In this document: one piece after another, positions 1 through 11,800 of the stretch | How the letters are laid out: each line of letters opens with the position of its first letter | Numbering within the stretch: the stretch's first letter is position 1 | DNA from: Pseudomonas putida | GTDB lineage: Bacteria > Pseudomonadota > Gammaproteobacteria > Pseudomonadales > Pseudomonadaceae | Direction of reading: 5' to 3' | Length of the DNA: 64,000 nt | Assembly: GCF_005080685.1 (NCBI RefSeq) | Contig: NZ_CP039371.1 | Span: 6,138,001-6,202,000, forward strand | Notes under the pieces: generated by a model | Databases searched by the model: none | Told to the model about the DNA's origin: nothing | What the model saw: the letters and a program-made list of their open reading frames with translations, nothing else | Program-made: the position numbers and the translations under genes

Positions 1-1075
<1,075 letters not shown>

Positions 1076-1098
1076 TCGATGCTGCCTGTACCGGCCTC

Positions 1099-1161
1099 AT
1101 CGCCGGCAAGCCGGCTCCTACAAAGATTGCGCACACCTGTAGGAGCCGGCTTGCCGGCGAT
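1099..1161. repeat. REP element pair (inverted, 24-bp arms)
   Basis: A 24-bp arm at 1099-1122 (core GCCGGCAAGCCGGCTCCTAC) is repeated exactly in inverted orientation at 1138-1161, with a 15-nt spacer. The pairing continues imperfectly outward (CGGCCT at 1092-1097 against AGGCCG at 1162-1167). This is the common Pseudomonas REP/BIME arrangement. It lies between selO and trxC and would form a stable hairpin in a selO read-through transcript. Confidence 0.9.
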
Positions 1162-1193
1162 AGGCCGATACCTACAACACACAAGGAAAGAAC

Positions 1194-1628
1194 ATGTCAG
1201 AGCCATTGGTAATCCCCTGCCCCCACTGCAACGGCCTCAACCGGCTGCCTGCCGCACGCCTGGGCGATGCCCCCAAATGCGGCCGCTGCAAACAGGACGT
1301 GCTGCTGAACACCCCGTTCGAACTGACCGAAAGCAGCTACGCCAGCCAGATCAAAGGCGACCTGCCATTGCTGGTCGACGTCTGGGCCGACTGGTGCGGC
1401 CCGTGCAAGTCCTTCGCCCCGACCTTCGAGCAGGCCGCCCGTCAGCTCAGTGGCCGCTGCCGCCTGGCCAAGCTCGACAGCGAAGCCAACCGCAACCTCG
1501 CCGGGCAATTGGGCATCCGCTCGATCCCCAGCCTGATCCTGTTCAAGAACGGCCGCGAAATCAGCCGCCAGGCCGGGGCCTTCCCGCTCCAGTCGCTGCT
1601 GGAGTGGTTGCGCAGCCAGGGGGTCTAG
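1194..1628 (+). CDS. trxC: Thioredoxin 2 (TrxC) with N-terminal zinc ribbon
   Basis: 144 aa, the usual TrxC length. Cysteines 9, 12, 29 and 32 form the N-terminal zinc-binding CxxC pairs that distinguish TrxC from TrxA. The redox site is WCGPCK at residues 67-72 inside VDVWADWCGPCK, and the cis-proline is in RSIPSLILF. TrxC reduces protein disulfides in the cytoplasm, particularly under oxidative stress. The ATG follows AAGGAAAGAAC. It stands alone between a REP pair and the convergent higA. Confidence 0.96.
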   Translation: MSEPLVIPCPHCNGLNRLPAARLGDAPKCGRCKQDVLLNTPFELTESSYASQIKGDLPLLVDVWADWCGPCKSFAPTFEQAARQLSGRCRLAKLDSEANRNLAGQLGIRSIPSLILFKNGREISRQAGAFPLQSLLEWLRSQGV

Positions 1629-1631
1629 GTT

Positions 1632-1988
1632 CTATGCGCTTGCCAACAAGGACTCGTAGGGAATGCGAAGGCCATCGTGCAGGCGCTTGATCATGGAAAG
1701 GCTAAGTCCGCGCTTTCCATTCAAAACCTCTGATACCCGCCCGCTTGGACCAATGAAAGGTTCAAGATCACGCGGCGTCAGGCCCTGCTGATCCATGCAA
1801 AACTTGATCGCCTCGATGGGATTGGCCGGGTGGATGGGATAGTGCTTGTTCTCGTACACCTCGATCAAAGCTACAAGCACTTCCATTTCATCAGCCTCAG
1901 GCGTGCCCGCTTCAGCTTGAAAAATGGCTTCGAGTCGCTGGAAAGCTGCTCGAAGGTCGTCATCATTGCGGATCGGCTTAATATTCAC
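1632..1988 (-). CDS. higA: HigA-type antitoxin, XRE-family HTH protein
   Basis: 118 aa when started at the GTG at 1988, giving the MNIKPIRNDDDLR beginning typical of HigA. That GTG has a good Shine-Dalgarno (GGAGA, 6 nt away) and overlaps the toxin stop by 11 nt; a longer ATG reading from 2015 lacks such a site. The C-terminal half (LTPRDLEPFIGPSGRVSEVLNGKRGLS, split by a short turn) is a helix-turn-helix in which the recognition helix includes GRVSEVLNGKR. HigA neutralises HigB and represses the operon. It is downstream of higB, the usual order for this family. Confidence 0.88.
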   Translation of the reverse strand: MNIKPIRNDDDLRAAFQRLEAIFQAEAGTPEADEMEVLVALIEVYENKHYPIHPANPIEAIKFCMDQQGLTPRDLEPFIGPSGRVSEVLNGKRGLSLSMIKRLHDGLRIPYESLLASA

Positions 1989-2286
1989 AGATCGTCTCCA
2001 CGTCAATCTCGTCATAGCGCTTGTGCGTACCGACGAACTTCACCCAGGCAATACCGGCTCGATACTGCATCTCGACAACAAGCCGGTACTTGTTACCCCC
2101 GATATTGAAGACCACGCGATTGCTGCCACCTATGCTGGCGCTGCCAATCTGATTTTTTACATCCTGCGGCGTTCGCCAGATGGCCTTTGTTGCCATATCG
2201 TGCCAGCTCTCCAACGGAGCTCTGGCATCCTCGTACCCCGGTAATTCCCAGAACCTCACCAGGGTGCTTTTAGCAATGACGCGCAT
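1978..2286 (-). CDS. higB: HigB-type toxin (RelE-like mRNA interferase family)
   Basis: 102 aa from the ATG at 2286 (MRVIAKSTLVRFWELPGYED). An in-frame extension to 2394 runs back into parA and looks non-coding. The W-T-P-Q-D-V-K block and the C-terminal FVGTHKRYDEIDVETI are typical of HigB toxins (COG4680), which cleave ribosome-bound mRNA. The gene overlaps higA by 11 nt, so the two are translationally coupled. A perfect 15-bp inverted repeat begins one base upstream of the start codon (see separate entry). Confidence 0.88.
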   Translation of the reverse strand: MRVIAKSTLVRFWELPGYEDARAPLESWHDMATKAIWRTPQDVKNQIGSASIGGSNRVVFNIGGNKYRLVVEMQYRAGIAWVKFVGTHKRYDEIDVETICEY

Positions 2287-2321
2287 CCATGCATATCTCC
2301 CGTTTTGGGAGATATGCATGG
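2287..2321 (-). promoter_or_regulatory. Perfect 15-bp inverted repeat directly upstream of higB
   Basis: CCATGCATATCTCCC (2287-2301), a 5-nt loop (GTTTT) and GGGAGATATGCATGG (2307-2321) form a perfect palindrome abutting the higB ATG. On the minus strand its proximal arm contains GGGAG, the likely higB ribosome-binding site. It is therefore both a probable HigA operator and a possible mRNA hairpin hiding the binding site. Confidence 0.75.
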
Positions 2322-2356
2322 CACTCAGCGAATGGGCAATGATTTGAATGTTGCGC

Positions 2357-3130
2357 TCACTCACTACGCTCAAGCAGGTCGTGCAACTCGACAAACTGTT
2401 GGGTCAGCTTGTGCCGCGGTTCCAGGTGAATCAGCGGCAGGCTGGCGTGGTGCGATTCGCGCATCTTCACCGAACTGCCCAGGTACACCGGTAGCACCGG
2501 CAACCCTTCGGCCAGCAACTCGTCGAGCATCTGCTGGGGCAGGCTGGCGCGCGACTGGAACTGGTTGACCACGATGCCCTCGACCACCAACTCTTCGTTG
2601 TGGTCATCCTTGAGTTCGTCGATCTCGGCCAGTAGGCCATACAGGGCCTGGCGCGAGAAGCTGTCGCAATCGAAGGGGATCAACACACGATCGGCGGCGA
2701 TCAGCGCAGAAACAGCGTAAAAATTCAGCGCCGGTGGTGTATCGATATAGATCCGGTCGTAGTCCTCGTCCAGCTCGTCGAGCAACTTACGCAACTTGTT
2801 GATCTTGTGCTTGGCTTCGAGCTTGGGCTGCAGGTCGGCCAACTCCGGGGTCGCCGTGACGACATGCAGGTTGTCGAACGGCGTTTCGTAGATATCAACC
2901 TTGTTCTTCTTGCTGAAGGGCCCGCTGGACAGGCTCTGCTTGAAGAAGTCGGCGATGCCCATGGGAATGTCCTCACCAGTCAGGCCGGTCAGGTACTGGG
3001 TCGAGTTGGCCTGGGCATCCAGGTCGATCAGCAGGGTCCGATAACCCTCGTTGGCACTCACCGCCGCCAGGTTGCAGGCGATGCTCGACTTGCCCACGCC
3101 ACCTTTCTGATTGAACACCACACGCCGCAT
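2357..3130 (-). CDS. ParA family ATPase (orphan, no parB beside it)
   Basis: 257 aa. The deviant Walker A KGGVGKSS is at residues 9-16, the Walker A' LLIDLDAQANS near 38-48, and the Walker B IYIDTPPALN near 132-141. This is the MinD/ParA fold, which forms ATP-dependent dimers that bind DNA or membrane to position cargo. No ParB gene, parS-like site or chemotaxis partner is adjacent, so the cargo is unknown. The chromosomal parAB normally lies near the origin with gidB, so this is probably a different ParA. higB starts 70 nt downstream on the same strand. Confidence 0.85.
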   Translation of the reverse strand: MRRVVFNQKGGVGKSSIACNLAAVSANEGYRTLLIDLDAQANSTQYLTGLTGEDIPMGIADFFKQSLSSGPFSKKNKVDIYETPFDNLHVVTATPELADLQPKLEAKHKINKLRKLLDELDEDYDRIYIDTPPALNFYAVSALIAADRVLIPFDCDSFSRQALYGLLAEIDELKDDHNEELVVEGIVVNQFQSRASLPQQMLDELLAEGLPVLPVYLGSSVKMRESHHASLPLIHLEPRHKLTQQFVELHDLLERSE

Positions 3131-3235
3131 GACAGACCTCCGTGTATCAACGAATGCCCGAGTATGTGGCGGCGAAGCGGCGTTGACCAGCCCTGTTCAT
3201 CCAGGCCCTGCACCAACCGTCCGAGCACATGGGAC

Positions 3236-4129
3236 TCAGCCGCTCACCTGGTCGGTCAGCAACTCGGCAAAGGCCCTGGCCATCGCCGATGCGCCGCGCT
3301 CGCGCTGCACCAGCCACACCGCCGACACGGCATCTTCATCCAGCAACGTGCGATAGACCACGCCTTCGATGCGCATGCGCTGGTAGGACGCCGGCAGCAC
3401 CGACACGCCCAGGCCCGCCGAAACCAGGCCGATGATGGTCATCGCCTCGCCAGCCTCCTGGGCGAAGTGCGGACTGAACCCGGCCTGTCGCGCAAGGCTC
3501 TGCAGCTGGGCGTACAACCCGCTGCCGTAGCTGCGCGGGAAGAACACGAAAGGCTCGTGGGCCAATGCCGACATGTGCACACCCCGCTCGGTACCGGCGA
3601 CCAGTGGGTGCGAGGCGTTGACCACCGCCACCAGCGGCTCGCGGAACAACTCCGTGGCCAACAGCCCATCGGGCAGGGGCATCGGCCGCATCAGCCCGAC
3701 CTCGATGGACTCGTCGAACACCGCCTGGGCCACATCGCGGCTGCTCATTTCCTGCAGATGCAGGTGCACGGCAGGAAAGCGCTGGCGGAAGGCATGGATC
3801 GCCTTGGGGATCTTCGAGGTGAAGGGCGCCGAGGAAGTGAAGCCGATTTTAAGCTCGCCCAACTCACCTAGCTGGGCGCGGCGTGCCACGTCGGCCGCCT
3901 TCTCCACCTGCGCCAGCACCTGGCGGGCCTCCTCGAGAAACAGCCGGCCAGCCTCGCTGAGCTCCACTCGTCGGTTGGTGCGTTCGAAAAGACGCGCGCC
4001 AAGCTCCTGTTCCAGGGCCTGGATCTGCTGGCTCAGCGGCGGCTGGGAGATGCCCAGTTGCTGGGCGGCGCGGCCAAAATGCAGCTCTTCGGCGACAGCG
4101 ATGAAATACCGCAGGTGGCGCAATTCCAT
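3236..4129 (-). CDS. LysR-family transcriptional regulator
   Basis: 297 aa from the ATG at 4129 (MELRHLRYFIAVAEE); a second ATG four codons upstream is possible. The winged HTH occupies residues 1-60 (HFGRAAQQLGISQPPLSQQI), followed by the linker helix and a periplasmic-binding-like effector domain. It is divergent from the MFS exporter with a shared 190-nt control region, the usual arrangement in which the regulator controls the neighbour. The effector cannot be told from sequence. Confidence 0.92.
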   Translation of the reverse strand: MELRHLRYFIAVAEELHFGRAAQQLGISQPPLSQQIQALEQELGARLFERTNRRVELSEAGRLFLEEARQVLAQVEKAADVARRAQLGELGELKIGFTSSAPFTSKIPKAIHAFRQRFPAVHLHLQEMSSRDVAQAVFDESIEVGLMRPMPLPDGLLATELFREPLVAVVNASHPLVAGTERGVHMSALAHEPFVFFPRSYGSGLYAQLQSLARQAGFSPHFAQEAGEAMTIIGLVSAGLGVSVLPASYQRMRIEGVVYRTLLDEDAVSAVWLVQRERGASAMARAFAELLTDQVSG

Positions 4130-4236
4130 GTTCGGCTCCAAACGAGTCGTAAAAGCTCTTAAATAGGTCGAACAATATATTGGATCTAATCATTAGGCAG
4201 CTATATGCTTTTTTCATTGCACCCGAGGTATCCCCT
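4130..4236. promoter_or_regulatory. Divergent LysR/MFS control region
   Basis: This AT-rich stretch lies between the two divergent genes. It holds CTAATCATTAG (4186-4196), an interrupted palindrome that could be part of a LysR T-N11-A type site, and AATATATTGGATC just before it. No -35/-10 pair can be assigned with confidence. Confidence 0.4.
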
Positions 4237-4322
4237 GTGAAAACTGCTGTAGCCCCCTCTGCGCCGAACCCGACCCTGCCCCGCTGACCGATATCTGGAT
4301 CGAAAAAGGCACTCCCGCCTTC

Positions 4323-5480
4323 ATGAAGACCGTACTGGCCCTGTTCAGCGGCGGTTTCGCCACCTTCGCCCTGCTGTACTGCGTGCAGCCCATGATGCCG
4401 CTGCTGTCCAAGGAGTTTTCGATCAACGCCGCGCAGAGCAGCCTGGTGCTGTCGGTGTCGACCGGCCTGCTGGCATTCGGCCTGTTGGTTACCGGGCCGA
4501 TTTCCGACCGCATCGGGCGCAAGCCGGTGATGGTCGCCGCATTGCTGTGCGCCGCGCTGTCGACCCTGGCCAGTGCGGTGATGCCGACCTGGGAGCTGGT
4601 ACTGGCCACCCGCGCGCTGGTGGGGTTGTCGCTGAGCGGCCTGGCAGCAGTGGCGATGACCTACCTGAGCGAGGAAATCCATCCACAGCACATCGGCCTG
4701 GCCATGGGCCTGTACATTGGCGGCAATGCCATCGGCGGCATGAGCGGACGCCTGATCACCGGGGTATTGATCGACTTCGTCAGCTGGCACACGGCAATGC
4801 TGGTGATCGGCGGCCTGGCCCTGGTAGCGGCGCTGGTGTTCTGGAAGGTGTTGCCCGAATCGCGCAACTTCCGTGCGCAAACGCTCAACCCGCGCAGCCT
4901 GGTGGATGGCTTCGTCATGCACTTCAAGGATGCCGGCCTGCCGTGGCTGTTCCTCGAAGGCTTCTTGTTGATGGGCGCCTTCGTCACCCTGTTCAACTAC
5001 ATCGGCTATCGCCTGCTGGCCGAGCCCTACCACATGAACCAGGCACTGGTCGGCCTGCTGTCGGTGGTGTACCTGTCGGGTATCTACAGCTCTGCGCAGG
5101 TCGGCGCCCTGGCTGACAAGCTGGGACGACGCCGGGTGTTCTGGGCGGGAATCCTGGTGATGGCGGGTGGTTTGCTGATGACCCTGGCCAGCCCGTTGCC
5201 GCTGGTGATCGTTGGCTTGCTGGTATTCACCTTCGGCTTCTTCGGCGCGCACTCGGTGGCCAGCAGCTGGATCGGCCGGCGCGCCCTCAAGGCCAAGGGG
5301 CAGGCCTCTTCGCTGTACCTGTTCTGCTACTACGCAGGGTCCAGCGTGGCCGGTACTGCCGGTGGGGTGTTCTGGCACCATGCCGGGTGGAACGGCATCG
5401 GCCTGTTCATCGGCAGCCTGCTGGCGGTGGCATTGCTGGTGGCGTTGCACCTGAGCAAGTTGCCGCCCAAGACCACCTGA
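4323..5480 (+). CDS. MFS transporter, YnfM-like; N-terminus apparently frameshifted
   Basis: 385 aa from the first ATG in the long frame, with about 12 hydrophobic segments and the MFS signature DRIGRKPV after TM2 (residues ~60-67), repeated as DKLGRRRVF near 260. It is probably an inner-membrane drug or metabolite exporter. The start is suspect. No ribosome-binding site precedes 4323, the same frame reads LTDIWIEKGTPAF immediately upstream, and a GTG at 4237 with a well-placed GAGG begins another frame that stops at 4285-4287. The real protein may begin at 4237 with a one-base frameshift near 4275-4287. The divergent LysR gene is the probable regulator. Confidence 0.85.
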   Translation: MKTVLALFSGGFATFALLYCVQPMMPLLSKEFSINAAQSSLVLSVSTGLLAFGLLVTGPISDRIGRKPVMVAALLCAALSTLASAVMPTWELVLATRALVGLSLSGLAAVAMTYLSEEIHPQHIGLAMGLYIGGNAIGGMSGRLITGVLIDFVSWHTAMLVIGGLALVAALVFWKVLPESRNFRAQTLNPRSLVDGFVMHFKDAGLPWLFLEGFLLMGAFVTLFNYIGYRLLAEPYHMNQALVGLLSVVYLSGIYSSAQVGALADKLGRRRVFWAGILVMAGGLLMTLASPLPLVIVGLLVFTFGFFGAHSVASSWIGRRALKAKGQASSLYLFCYYAGSSVAGTAGGVFWHHAGWNGIGLFIGSLLAVALLVALHLSKLPPKTT

Positions 5481-5483
5481 AGG

Positions 5484-5512
5484 CCCTTCGCGGCGGTTCG
5501 CGCCGCGAAGGG
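5484..5512. terminator. Hairpin between convergent MFS and ygiW-like genes
   Basis: A perfect 12-bp stem (CCCTTCGCGGCG / CGCCGCGAAGGG) with a 5-nt loop. There is no T-run on either side, so it may pause or protect transcript ends rather than act as a classical intrinsic terminator. Confidence 0.55.
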
Positions 5513-5520
5513 ACGTTGAA

Positions 5521-5868
5521 TCAGTTGATGATCTCGACGATATCCACATCCACTTCGCGGCTCATCAGGTGCTTCTCCACCTCACCGGTCAGCTTGACCT
5601 TGGTCTTTTCATTGAACGGCGTCGGCGGCAGATCCTCATCGTCGATCTCGACGTTGATGGTGCCAGTGCTGTCCTTGAATTCGTACTTGTCGTCGTTGTT
5701 GATCTTCTTGGTCACATACCCCTGCAGCACGACCGGCGTATCGTCGGCGGCCTCTTTGGCGGCGGCGAGGGTGGTCACCGGTTGCGCACCTGGGCCGGTG
5801 TAGCCCGCGGCCAGAGCAGCGGTACTGAACAGTGGGGCGATGATCAGAGCGAGGTAACGGGCTTTCAT
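5521..5868 (-). CDS. YgiW/YdeI family periplasmic OB-fold (BOF) stress protein
   Basis: 115 aa. An N-terminal signal peptide (residues 1-20, hydrophobic LALIIAPLFSTAALA) is followed by the bacterial OB-fold domain with VLQGYVTKKINNDDKYEFKD and TGTINVEIDDEDL. E. coli YgiW and YdeI have this size and are linked to peroxide, cadmium and antimicrobial stress tolerance. The function here is inferred only from the family. It is convergent with the MFS gene and has no operon partner. Confidence 0.87.
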   Translation of the reverse strand: MKARYLALIIAPLFSTAALAAGYTGPGAQPVTTLAAAKEAADDTPVVLQGYVTKKINNDDKYEFKDSTGTINVEIDDEDLPPTPFNEKTKVKLTGEVEKHLMSREVDVDIVEIIN

Positions 5869-5936
5869 GGGGATCGTGTCCCGTTTAGGTTTAGATGGCC
5901 CCAGGTTAACGACGATCGCTGAATTAAAACTTAATG

Positions 5937-5966
5937 TAAAAAAGCCCGGCGCAGGGCCGGGCTTTT
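5937..5966. terminator. Rho-independent terminator, hemE (bidirectional)
   Basis: AGCCCGGC (5943-5950) and GCCGGGCT (5956-5963) pair around a 5-nt loop. On the minus strand the stem is followed by TTTTTT, 20 nt past the hemE stop; four T also follow it on the plus strand. Confidence 0.85.
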
Positions 5967-5982
5967 CAGGTCAGCGATCAAT

Positions 5983-7047
5983 TCACTGATGGTACTGCGC
6001 CGACAACTCGTGCACGGCGTTGATGAACGCGCCGGCATGTTCCGGATCGACTTCCGGGGTGATGCCATGGCCCAGGTTGAATACATGGCCGCTGCCATTG
6101 CCATAGCTGGCCAGGATACGCGCCACTTCCTTGCGGATGGCCTCGGGCTTGGCGTAGAGCACGGTCGGATCCATGTTGCCCTGCAGCGCCACCTTGTCGC
6201 CCACGCGGCGGCGGGCATCGCCGATGTCGCAGGTCCAGTCCAGGCCCAGGGCATCGGCACCGGCCTCGGCGATGCTTTCCAGCCACAGACCACCATTCTT
6301 GGTGAACAGGATCACCGGGATCTTGCGCCCCTCGTGCTCGCGGATCAGGCCGCTGACGATCTTGCGCATATAGGCCAGCGAGAATTCCTGGTAGGCCGCC
6401 GCCGACAGGTTGCCGCCCCAGGTATCGAAGATCTGTACCGCCTGGGCACCGGCCAGGATCTGCCCGTTGAGGTAGCTGGTGACCGATTGGGCCAGCTTGT
6501 CCAGCAACAGGTGCAGGGCCTCGGGGTTGTCGTAGGCCATGGCCTTGGTCTTGCGGAAGTCCTTGGACGAACCGCCCTCGACCATGTAGGTGGCCAGGGT
6601 CCAGGGGCTGCCGGAGAAGCCGATCAGCGGCACTCGGCCATTGAGTTCGCGGCGGATGGTGCTGACAGCATCCATGACGTAGCCGAGGTCTTTCTGCGGA
6701 TCGGGGATCGGCAACGCCTCGATGTCGGCCGGGGTGCTGATGACCTTCTCGAAACGCGGGCCTTCGCCGGTCTCGAAGTACAGGCCCAAGCCCATGGCGT
6801 CGGGGATGGTGAGAATGTCCGAGAAGAGGATCGCCGCATCCAGCGGATAACGGTCCAGCGGCTGCAGGGTGACCTCGCAGGCGAACTGGGGGTTCATGCA
6901 CAGGCTCATGAAGTCGCCAGCCTTGGCGCGGCTCGCGCGGTACTCAGGCAGGTAGCGGCCAGCCTGGCGCATCATCCACACCGGGGTGACGTCTACGGGT
7001 TGCTTGAGTAGTGCACGCAGGAAACGATCGTTCTTCAGGGCAGTCAT
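5983..7047 (-). CDS. hemE: Uroporphyrinogen decarboxylase
   Basis: 354 aa from the ATG at 7047 ([17 protein letters not shown]), the normal length; an ATG five codons upstream is less like the family. It decarboxylates the four acetate groups of uroporphyrinogen III to give coproporphyrinogen III in heme synthesis, in the cytosol. Visible signatures are [16 protein letters not shown] near the N-terminus, the catalytic aspartate in [14 protein letters not shown], and [13 protein letters not shown] and FDTWGGNLS. It is a single gene with its own terminator, 236 nt downstream of gltD. Confidence 0.97.
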   Translation of the reverse strand: MTALKNDRFLRALLKQPVDVTPVWMMRQAGRYLPEYRASRAKAGDFMSLCMNPQFACEVTLQPLDRYPLDAAILFSDILTIPDAMGLGLYFETGEGPRFEKVISTPADIEALPIPDPQKDLGYVMDAVSTIRRELNGRVPLIGFSGSPWTLATYMVEGGSSKDFRKTKAMAYDNPEALHLLLDKLAQSVTSYLNGQILAGAQAVQIFDTWGGNLSAAAYQEFSLAYMRKIVSGLIREHEGRKIPVILFTKNGGLWLESIAEAGADALGLDWTCDIGDARRRVGDKVALQGNMDPTVLYAKPEAIRKEVARILASYGNGSGHVFNLGHGITPEVDPEHAGAFINAVHELSAQYHQ

Positions 7048-7151
7048 GTCGGCATCCGGCAAAAAAGTGCCGGTATTTTCTCAGACGCCAGCGCAAAAGG
7101 CACGGATGTGACCATGCGTTTTGTCTATTGGATGCCTTGGATCAAGCGATT

Positions 7152-7161
7152 TTGTATACAA
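7152..7161. promoter_or_regulatory. TTGTATACAA palindrome upstream of hemE
   Basis: A perfect 10-bp palindrome 105 nt upstream of the hemE start in an AT-richer stretch. Such sites are typical of GntR-family (FadR/VanR type) operators, but no GntR gene is nearby and the promoter is not resolved. Confidence 0.35.
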
Positions 7162-7185
7162 CAATGCACTGGGACTGCTTTGCAG

Positions 7186-7259
7186 CCCTTTCGCGACACA
7201 AGGCCGCGCCTACAGAAATAAGCAATTCCCTGTAGGAGCGGCCTTGTGTCGCGAAAGGG
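7186..7259. repeat. REP-like inverted pair (GGCCTTGTGTCGCGAAAGGG type)
   Basis: A 30-nt arm at 7186-7215 and its inverted copy at 7230-7259 differ at one position and are separated by 14 nt. The motif belongs to a different, AT-richer REP family than the copy at 1099. It lies just downstream of gltD and could stabilise the 3' end of gltBD mRNA. Confidence 0.8.
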
Positions 7260-7283
7260 TCGCAAAGCGGCCCCATCGGTCCA

Positions 7284-8705
<1,422 letters not shown>

Positions 8706-8722
8706 TCAAAACCTCTTTACAG

Positions 8723-8822
8723 CAGCTGCAAGCTACACGCTGCAAGCCGCAAGACGATCACTTAAGCCGGGCAAACCTCGTGCTGCATCGACATGCAGCT
8801 CGAGGCTCGCCACTTGCAGCTG
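8723..8822. repeat. Inverted repeat in the gltB-gltD spacer
   Basis: CAGCTGCAAG (8723-8732) is inverted as CTTGCAGCTG (8813-8822), with further GCTGCAAGC copies between them (8739-8747). The spacer is unusually long for an operon whose products work 1:1. It may fold and influence gltD translation or mRNA processing. Confidence 0.45.
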
Positions 8823-8825
8823 TTC

Positions 8826-11800
8826 TTACTGCGGGTTGGCACGGGTGCTGGACAACAGTTGCTTCAGGTTGGCCGCCTTCGGCTTGACCAGCCAGAAGCG
8901 CCGCACGTAGTCGTCCAGGTTCTCCGAGAGCTCACGCCCCCACTCGCTGCCGGTTTCTTCGACGTATTCGCCCAGGACACGCGCCAGGTGGCTGCGGTAG
9001 GCCTCCATCGCTTCACCACTGATACGCTGGATTTCCACCAGCTCGTGGTTGAGCTTGTCGACGAAGGTATTGTCCATGTCGAGCACGTAGGCGAAGCCGC
9101 CAGTCATGCCAGAACCGAAGTTGTAACCGGTCTTGCCCAGTACGCAGACAAAGCCGCCGGTCATGTATTCACAGCAGTGATCGCCAGTACCCTCGACAAC
9201 AGCGTGGGCGCCGGAGTTACGCACAGCGAAGCGCTCGCCCGCGGTACCGGCGGCGAACAGCTTGCCGCCAGTGGCACCGTACAGGCAGGTATTGCCGACG
9301 ATGGCGCTGTGCTGGGTTTCGAACGGGCTGCCGGCTGGCGGCACGATGGTCAGCTTGCCACCGGTCATGCCCTTGCCGACGTAGTCGTTGGCGTCGCCTT
9401 CCAGGTGCAGGTTCAGGCCACCGGCGTTCCACACGCCGAAGCTCTGGCCCGCAGTGCCTTTGAAGCGGAAGGTGATCGGCGCCGCGGCCATGCCCTGGTT
9501 GCCGTGCAGCTTGGCGATTTCGCCAGAGACACGCGCACCGATGGAGCGGTCGCAGTTGCAGATGTCGAGGCTGAACTCGCCACCGGCCTGGTCGCGGATC
9601 GCCGGCAGGGCCATCTCGACCATCTTCTCGGCCAGCTCGCCCTTGTCGAACGGCGGGTTCTTGTCCACTTCGCAGAACTGCGGCTTGTCGGCCGGGATGT
9701 GCGAGCTGCCCAGCAACGGGGTCAGGTCGAGGTGCTGCTGGCGCTCGGTGTCGCCTGGCAGTACGTCGAGCAGGTCGGTACGGCCGATCAGCTCGCCCAG
9801 GCTGCGCACGCCCAGCTTGGCCAGCCACTCACGAGTCTCTTCCGCAACGAAGGTGAAGAAGTTGATCACCATGTCGACGGTGCCGATGTAGTGGTCCTTG
9901 CGCAGCTTGTCGTTCTGGGTCGCCACGCCGGTGGCGCAGTTGTTCAGGTGGCAGATGCGCAGGTACTTGCAGCCCAGGGCGATCATCGGCGCGGTGCCGA
10001 AGCCGAAGCTCTCGGCACCGAGGATGGCTGCCTTGATCACGTCCAGGCCGGTCTTCAGGCCGCCGTCGGTCTGGACCCGCACCTTGCCGCGCAGGTCGTT
10101 GCCGCGCAGGGTCTGGTGGGTTTCAGCCAGGCCCAGCTCCCACGGCGCGCCGGCGTACTTGATCGAGGTCAGCGGCGAAGCGCCGGTGCCGCCGTCGTAG
10201 CCGGAAATGGTGATCAGGTCGGCATAGGCCTTGGCCACGCCAGCGGCGATGGTGCCAACGCCGGCTTCTGCCACCAGCTTGACCGATACCAGCGCCTGCG
10301 GATTGACCTGCTTGAGGTCGTAGATCAGCTGCGCCAGGTCTTCGATCGAATAGATGTCGTGGTGCGGCGGCGGCGAGATCAGGGTCACGCCCGGTACCGC
10401 ATAGCGCAGCTTGGCGATCAGGCCGTTGACCTTGCCGCCTGGCAGCTGGCCGCCCTCGCCGGGCTTGGCGCCCTGGGCCACCTTGATCTGCAGCACTTCG
10501 GCATTGACCAGGTATTCCGGGGTGACGCCGAAGCGGCCGGTAGCCACCTGCTTGATCTTCGAGCTGCGGATGGTGCCGTAGCGCGATGGGTCTTCACCGC
10601 CCTCACCGGAGTTCGAGCGCGCGCCCAGGCGGTTCATCGCCTCGGCCAGCGCCTCATGGGCCTCCGGCGACAGCGCACCCAGCGAGATACCCGCGGAGTC
10701 GAAACGCTTGAGGATTTCTTCCAACGGCTCGATCTGCTCCAGTGCCAACGGCTGGTCGGCGACCTTGACCTTCAACAGGTCGCGGATCATCGACACCGGG
10801 CGCTGGTCGACCAGCGTGGTGTATTCCTTGAACTTGGCGTAGTCGCCCTGCTGCACGGCGGCCTGCAGGGTGTTGACCACATCCGGGTTGTAGGCGTGGT
10901 ATTCGCCACCGTGGACGAACTTCAGCAAGCCACCTTGCTGGATCGGCTTGCGCGCGCTCCAGGCTTCGGCCGCGAGCAGCTTCTGGTCGCTTTCCAGGTC
11001 GACGAAGCGCGCACCCTTGATGCGGCTGGACACGCCCTTGAAGCTCAGGCCAACCACTTCCTCGGCCAGGCCCACGGCTTCGAACAGCTGGGCACCACGG
11101 TACGAGGCGATGGTGGAGATGCCCATCTTCGACAGGATCTTCAGCAGGCCCTTGGAGATGCCCTTGCGGTAGTACTTGAATACTTCGTCCAGGTCACCGA
11201 GGACTTCACCGGTGCGGATCAGGTCGGCGAGTACTTCGTAGGCGAGGTACGGGTACACGGCCGAGGCGCCGAAGCCCAGCAGTACGGCGAAGTGGTGCGG
11301 GTCGCGAGCGGTGGCGGTTTCGACCAGGATGTTGCTGTCGCAGCGCAGGCCCTGCTCGGTCAGGCGGTGGTGCACCGCGCCAACGGCGAGCGAGGCGTGG
11401 ACCGGCAGCTTGCCTGGGGCGATGTTGCGGTCGCTCAGCACCAGCTGGGTCTTGCCGCCGCGTACCGCTTCCTCGGCCTGATCGGCGATGTTGCGGATGG
11501 CCGCTTCCAGGCCGACGCTCTGCTCGTAGTTGAGGTCGATCAGCTGGCGGTCGAAACCTTCGCGCTCCAGGCTCATCAGCGAACGCCACTTGGCGGGCGA
11601 GATGACTGGCGAGCTGAGGATCACCCGCGAGGCGTGCTCGGGGGATTCCTGGAAGATGTTGCGCTCGGCGCCAAGGCAGATTTCCAGCGACATGACGATC
11701 GCTTCGCGCAGCGGGTCGATCGGCGGGTTGGTCACCTGGGCGAACTGCTGGCGGAAGAAGTCGTAAGGCGAACGCACGCGCTGGGACAGCACCGCCATCG

